Shown here piece after piece: positions 61,557-64,000 of a stretch of DNA of 64,000 bases. Source of the DNA: Pseudonocardia parietis (GTDB lineage Bacteria > Actinomycetota > Actinomycetes > Mycobacteriales > Pseudonocardiaceae); the NCBI RefSeq assembly GCF_017876315.1, contig NZ_JAGINU010000001.1, forward strand, positions 4,278,001 to 4,342,000. The letters are read 5' to 3'. The number at the start of each line of letters is the position of its first letter. Within the stretch, counting starts at the first letter, position 1. Both the position numbers and the translations under genes were made by a program. The notes below the pieces were generated by a model that ran no database searches, was not told the origin of the DNA, and was given only the letters and a program-made list of their open reading frames with translations.

Positions 61557-62671
61557 CCACCCTTCCCGACGCTGAGCCCTCGACCGACACCGAGCCCGGT
61601 GCCACGGGCGAAGACGCCGGTGTGCACGTGTTCGCCCGGGCGCAGCGGGCGGCGTGTGAGCAGCTGAGCGAGCTGATCGGGCGCGCGGGGGCCTGCCGGG
61701 CGACGGGGGTGCCGCGGTCGAGCTACTACCACCAGCACCGGATCAGCCCGGCCCCGCCGCGGCCGGCGCCCAAGCCGCACCGCGAGCGGATTCAGCCGCG
61801 GGCGCTCTCGCCGGAGGAACGAGTACGGGTGCGCGAGCTGCTCAACAGCGAGGCCTACGTCGACGAGGCGCCGGCCACGGTGTATGCGAAGCTGCTCGAC
61901 GACGGCGAGTACTACTGCTCGATCTCGACGATGTATCGCATCCTTCGTGAGCACGGCGAGGTCCGCGAGCGTCGCCGCCAGGCCACCCACCCGCCCCGGG
62001 TGAAACCCGAGCTCGTGGCCACCGGCCCGAACCGGGTCTGGACGTGGGACATCACGAAACTGGCTGGTCCGGCCCGGGGTGTCTGGTTCTGCCTGTACGT
62101 GCTCATCGACATCTACAGCCGCTACACCCCCGGTTGGATGGTCGCGGCCACCGAGGACGCCGACCTGGCGCACCGGTTCTTGGACGCCACGATCGGTAAC
62201 CACGACATCGACCCGGACACGTTGACCGTGCACGCCGATCGCGGCGGCCCGATGAAGAGCAAGAGCGTCGCCGAACTGCTGTCGGACCTGCAGGTCAGCC
62301 GGTCGCACTCGCGGCCGAAGACCTCCAACGACAACCCCTACAGCGAGTCCCAGTTCAAGACGCTGAAGTACCGGCCGGCCTTCCCCGAGCGGTTCGACTC
62401 GATCGAGCACGCGCGCGAATTCTGCGGCGAGTTCTTCACCTGGTACAACCATGATCATCGCCACTCCGGCGTCGGGCTGCACACCCCGGCATCGGTCCAC
62501 TTCGGAACCGCGCCGCAGATCCGCCGCCACCGCGGCACGGTCCTCGCCGACGCCCACGCCGCGCACCCGGAGCGGTTCGTCCACGGCACCCCGCAGCCCC
62601 CGAAGCTGCCCGGCACGGTCTGGATCAACCCACCCACCGAGAAGGAGGCGACGCCCGGCCCGACCAACTAA
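61553..62671 (+). CDS. IS3-like transposase OrfB (DDE integrase)
   Basis: A 372-residue rve-type integrase. HTH_21-like region with TGVPRSSYYHQHR; DDE residues in WTWDITKLAG (Asp), LTVHADRGGPM (Asp) and DNPYSESQFKTLKYRP (Glu). The end YNHDHRHSGVGLHTPASVHFG is the usual IS3 C-terminal motif. Appears complete. Confidence 0.9.
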   Translation: MTTLPDAEPSTDTEPGATGEDAGVHVFARAQRAACEQLSELIGRAGACRATGVPRSSYYHQHRISPAPPRPAPKPHRERIQPRALSPEERVRVRELLNSEAYVDEAPATVYAKLLDDGEYYCSISTMYRILREHGEVRERRRQATHPPRVKPELVATGPNRVWTWDITKLAGPARGVWFCLYVLIDIYSRYTPGWMVAATEDADLAHRFLDATIGNHDIDPDTLTVHADRGGPMKSKSVAELLSDLQVSRSHSRPKTSNDNPYSESQFKTLKYRPAFPERFDSIEHAREFCGEFFTWYNHDHRHSGVGLHTPASVHFGTAPQIRRHRGTVLADAHAAHPERFVHGTPQPPKLPGTVWINPPTEKEATPGPTN

Positions 62672-62875
62672 TCCAGCGAAGAACTTGCCCAAACGATCTT
62701 GACAGGTACCGCTCAAGGGATGTCCCGACCCAGCGGGATTGGGCCGGACGGCGGCCGACCCGCAGGGCCGTATGGGGTGGGATGGGCACACCGTAGGCGG
62801 GCGCGCGGCCCAGGTCATCGCCTACTGCCGAGTACGGGATGGGTGTGACGCAATCCCGACCCGGCATGAGGCCGA

Positions 62876-63382
62876 ATGGCGGTCGACTGCCCCGCATCCG
62901 GATGTGTACCTAGAGAAGGAACCGCTCCAGACCCCGGCGGGCATCGATTCCTGTCACGCGATGTCCCGGGCCCCGACCGAGCGGGCGGCCCCGGTGCAGA
63001 AGGGGGCCCGCCTCGTGTCCCGACCACCGGCGACGGCGCCGGCACCACCCCTGGCATCAGCGCGGACCTTCGGCGCCACCACGGGCTCGATCACATGGGA
63101 CTGGTCGTGCTCGACCTCGAACTCGGCCGCGACCGCACCGGTGCGCTGCTCGACGGAGTCGCCCTGGTGCCCCCACTGCGAGACAGCGGCTGGCAGGTGC
63201 TCGCGCTGACCGAGCACACCCCACCCGAACGGATCGGCGCCACCCTGGCCGCCGGCGCCCACTACACCGTCTCGGTGGCCACCGTGCGCACTCAGATCCG
63301 CGGCATCCTCACCGAACTCGAGGTCCACTCCCAACTCGAAGCCGTCGCCCTCTACACCCGACACCACCGCCCCGAACCCTGA
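62876..63382 (+). pseudogene. LuxR-type response regulator with receiver fused directly to HTH end
   Basis: From about 63065 the frame reads ADLRRHHGLDHMGLVVLDLELGRDRTGALLDGVALVPPLRDSGWQVLALTEHTPPERIGATLAAGA, a receiver domain. It then jumps to HYTVSVATVRTQIRGILTELEVHSQLEAVALYTRHH, the end of a LuxR HTH. About 70-80 residues normally between them are missing in frame. The N-terminus (62876-63065) is not recognisable. The result could bind no DNA normally because the first HTH helices are gone. Confidence 0.7.
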
Positions 63383-63524
63383 CCATCGCGGCGTATCGCC
63401 CGGTGATCGACACAGCCCGCATCGCACTGGCTGCGCTCGGGCGGCCGCCCTCACGGCGACCTTCACCGACCGGGAGGAAGGGTCTACCCTGCTCAGGCTG
63501 CATCTCCACGGGGAGGGCCCGGCG

Positions 63525-63914
63525 ATGACGGATCAGGGCACGGCGTCGGTCGAGACGTTGAAGGCGATCGCGGCCGCATTCAACGCACACGACCTGGACG
63601 CGATCATGGAGTTCTTCACCGAGGACTGTTCGCTGGACATGCCGAGGGGGCCCGAGCCGTGGGGGCAGCGTCTCGTCGGCAAGGCGGCGGTGCGGGCGGG
63701 CTTGGCCACGCGCTTCGCAGGACTGCCCGACGTCCACTACGGCGATGACCGGCATTGGGTCAGCGGTGACCTCGGTGTCTCCGAGTGGCTCCTCACCGGC
63801 ACGAGGGGCGACGGCGAGCAGGTCCGTGTCCGCGGCTGCGACCACTGGGAGTTCCGCGGTGCCCAGGTGGTCCGCAAGGACTCGTACTGGAAGATCGTCG
63901 ACCCCGCGGTCTAG
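63525..63914 (+). CDS. SnoaL-like/NTF2-fold protein
   Basis: A 129-residue NTF2-fold protein: ETLKAIAAAFNAHDLDAIMEFFTEDCSLDMPRGPEPWGQRLVGKAAVRAGLATRFAGLPDVHYGDDRHWVSGDLGVSEWLLTGT and C-terminal RGCDHWEFRGAQVVRKDSYWKIVD. The His/Asp arrangement resembles SnoaL-like polyketide cyclases and limonene-epoxide-hydrolase relatives. ATG 63525 has GGAGGG about eight bases upstream. Nothing further is seen to the window end (63915-64000). Confidence 0.85.
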   Translation: MTDQGTASVETLKAIAAAFNAHDLDAIMEFFTEDCSLDMPRGPEPWGQRLVGKAAVRAGLATRFAGLPDVHYGDDRHWVSGDLGVSEWLLTGTRGDGEQVRVRGCDHWEFRGAQVVRKDSYWKIVDPAV

Positions 63915-64000
63915 CACCTCGTCGATCGCGGTGCGCTTCGCAGCCGGGCGATGAGTCTCGTCCCTGCCGCCGGTCGGTACGGGTGATGACTCATCCCGAC

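Larger units (their letters stand above)
61077..62704 (+). mobile_element. IS3-like insertion sequence (about 1.63 kb)
   Basis: Ends are TGTCAAGCTGATCATGGGCA (left) and, on the other strand, TGTCAAGATCGTTTGGGCA (right), imperfect inverted repeats beginning TGTCAAG. They enclose two transposase genes. I see no target-site duplication (CTC on the left, GGT on the right), so the copy may be old or one flank rearranged. Both genes look intact. Confidence 0.85.

Overview
The window is high-GC, Gram-positive actinobacterial chromosome. Coding capacity is dense, GTG starts and GTGA/ATGA gene overlaps are common, and the families present (BlaI/M56, AfsR-type regulator, RbpA-like protein, GAF-ANTAR proteins, DUF3097, MpaB-type oxygenase) are typical of Pseudonocardiaceae. 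A Pseudonocardia-like organism is my best guess; no rRNA or tRNA is present to test it.

1-15.4 kb is mostly ordinary metabolism. It holds a TetR/MpaB-like pair, a BlaI-M56 pair, an L,D-transpeptidase, a crotonase next to a FUSC-type membrane protein, and a secreted SGNH hydrolase. A polyamine locus follows (a type III PLP decarboxylase plus an AdoMetDC-aminopropyltransferase fusion), then two adjacent acyl-CoA dehydrogenases and an aldehyde dehydrogenase. 15.4-22.5 kb is a surface-polysaccharide cluster: two glycosyltransferases, a flippase-like protein and a polytopic membrane protein, with three consecutive genes joined by 4-base overlaps. 22.5-29.8 kb has SPFH and NfeD membrane proteins, DUF3097, a CPBP protease and a two-component system whose kinase gene is broken.

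29.8-43.1 kb is accessory. It has LysR/flavin oxidase, TetR, EamA and MarR genes, then a rearranged block in which DCC-family and DHFR-family genes exist as intact copies and as a scrambled fragment. That block encloses a BrnT/BrnA-like toxin-antitoxin pair and a MacB-type ABC exporter. An SDR, a long coiled-coil protein and an ArsR operon follow. 43.2-51.0 kb carries an AfsR-type regulator, a methyltransferase, a STAND-like ATPase with C-terminal HTH, and a flavin monooxygenase.

51.5-55.3 kb is the most striking piece: a compact operon of clearly lower GC encoding a vWA protein, a PP2C phosphatase and a membrane-anchored kinase with coiled coils and a helix-hairpin-helix. This is a TerY-P-like signalling triad. 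It is followed by decayed genes (multicopper oxidase remnant, LuxR/PIG-L chimera), an RbpA paralogue, STAS and GAF-ANTAR regulators, an IS3-like element, a response regulator with an internal deletion, and a SnoaL-like protein.

Starts were chosen from ribosome-binding sites and overlaps. GC statements are by eye. No searches were run.
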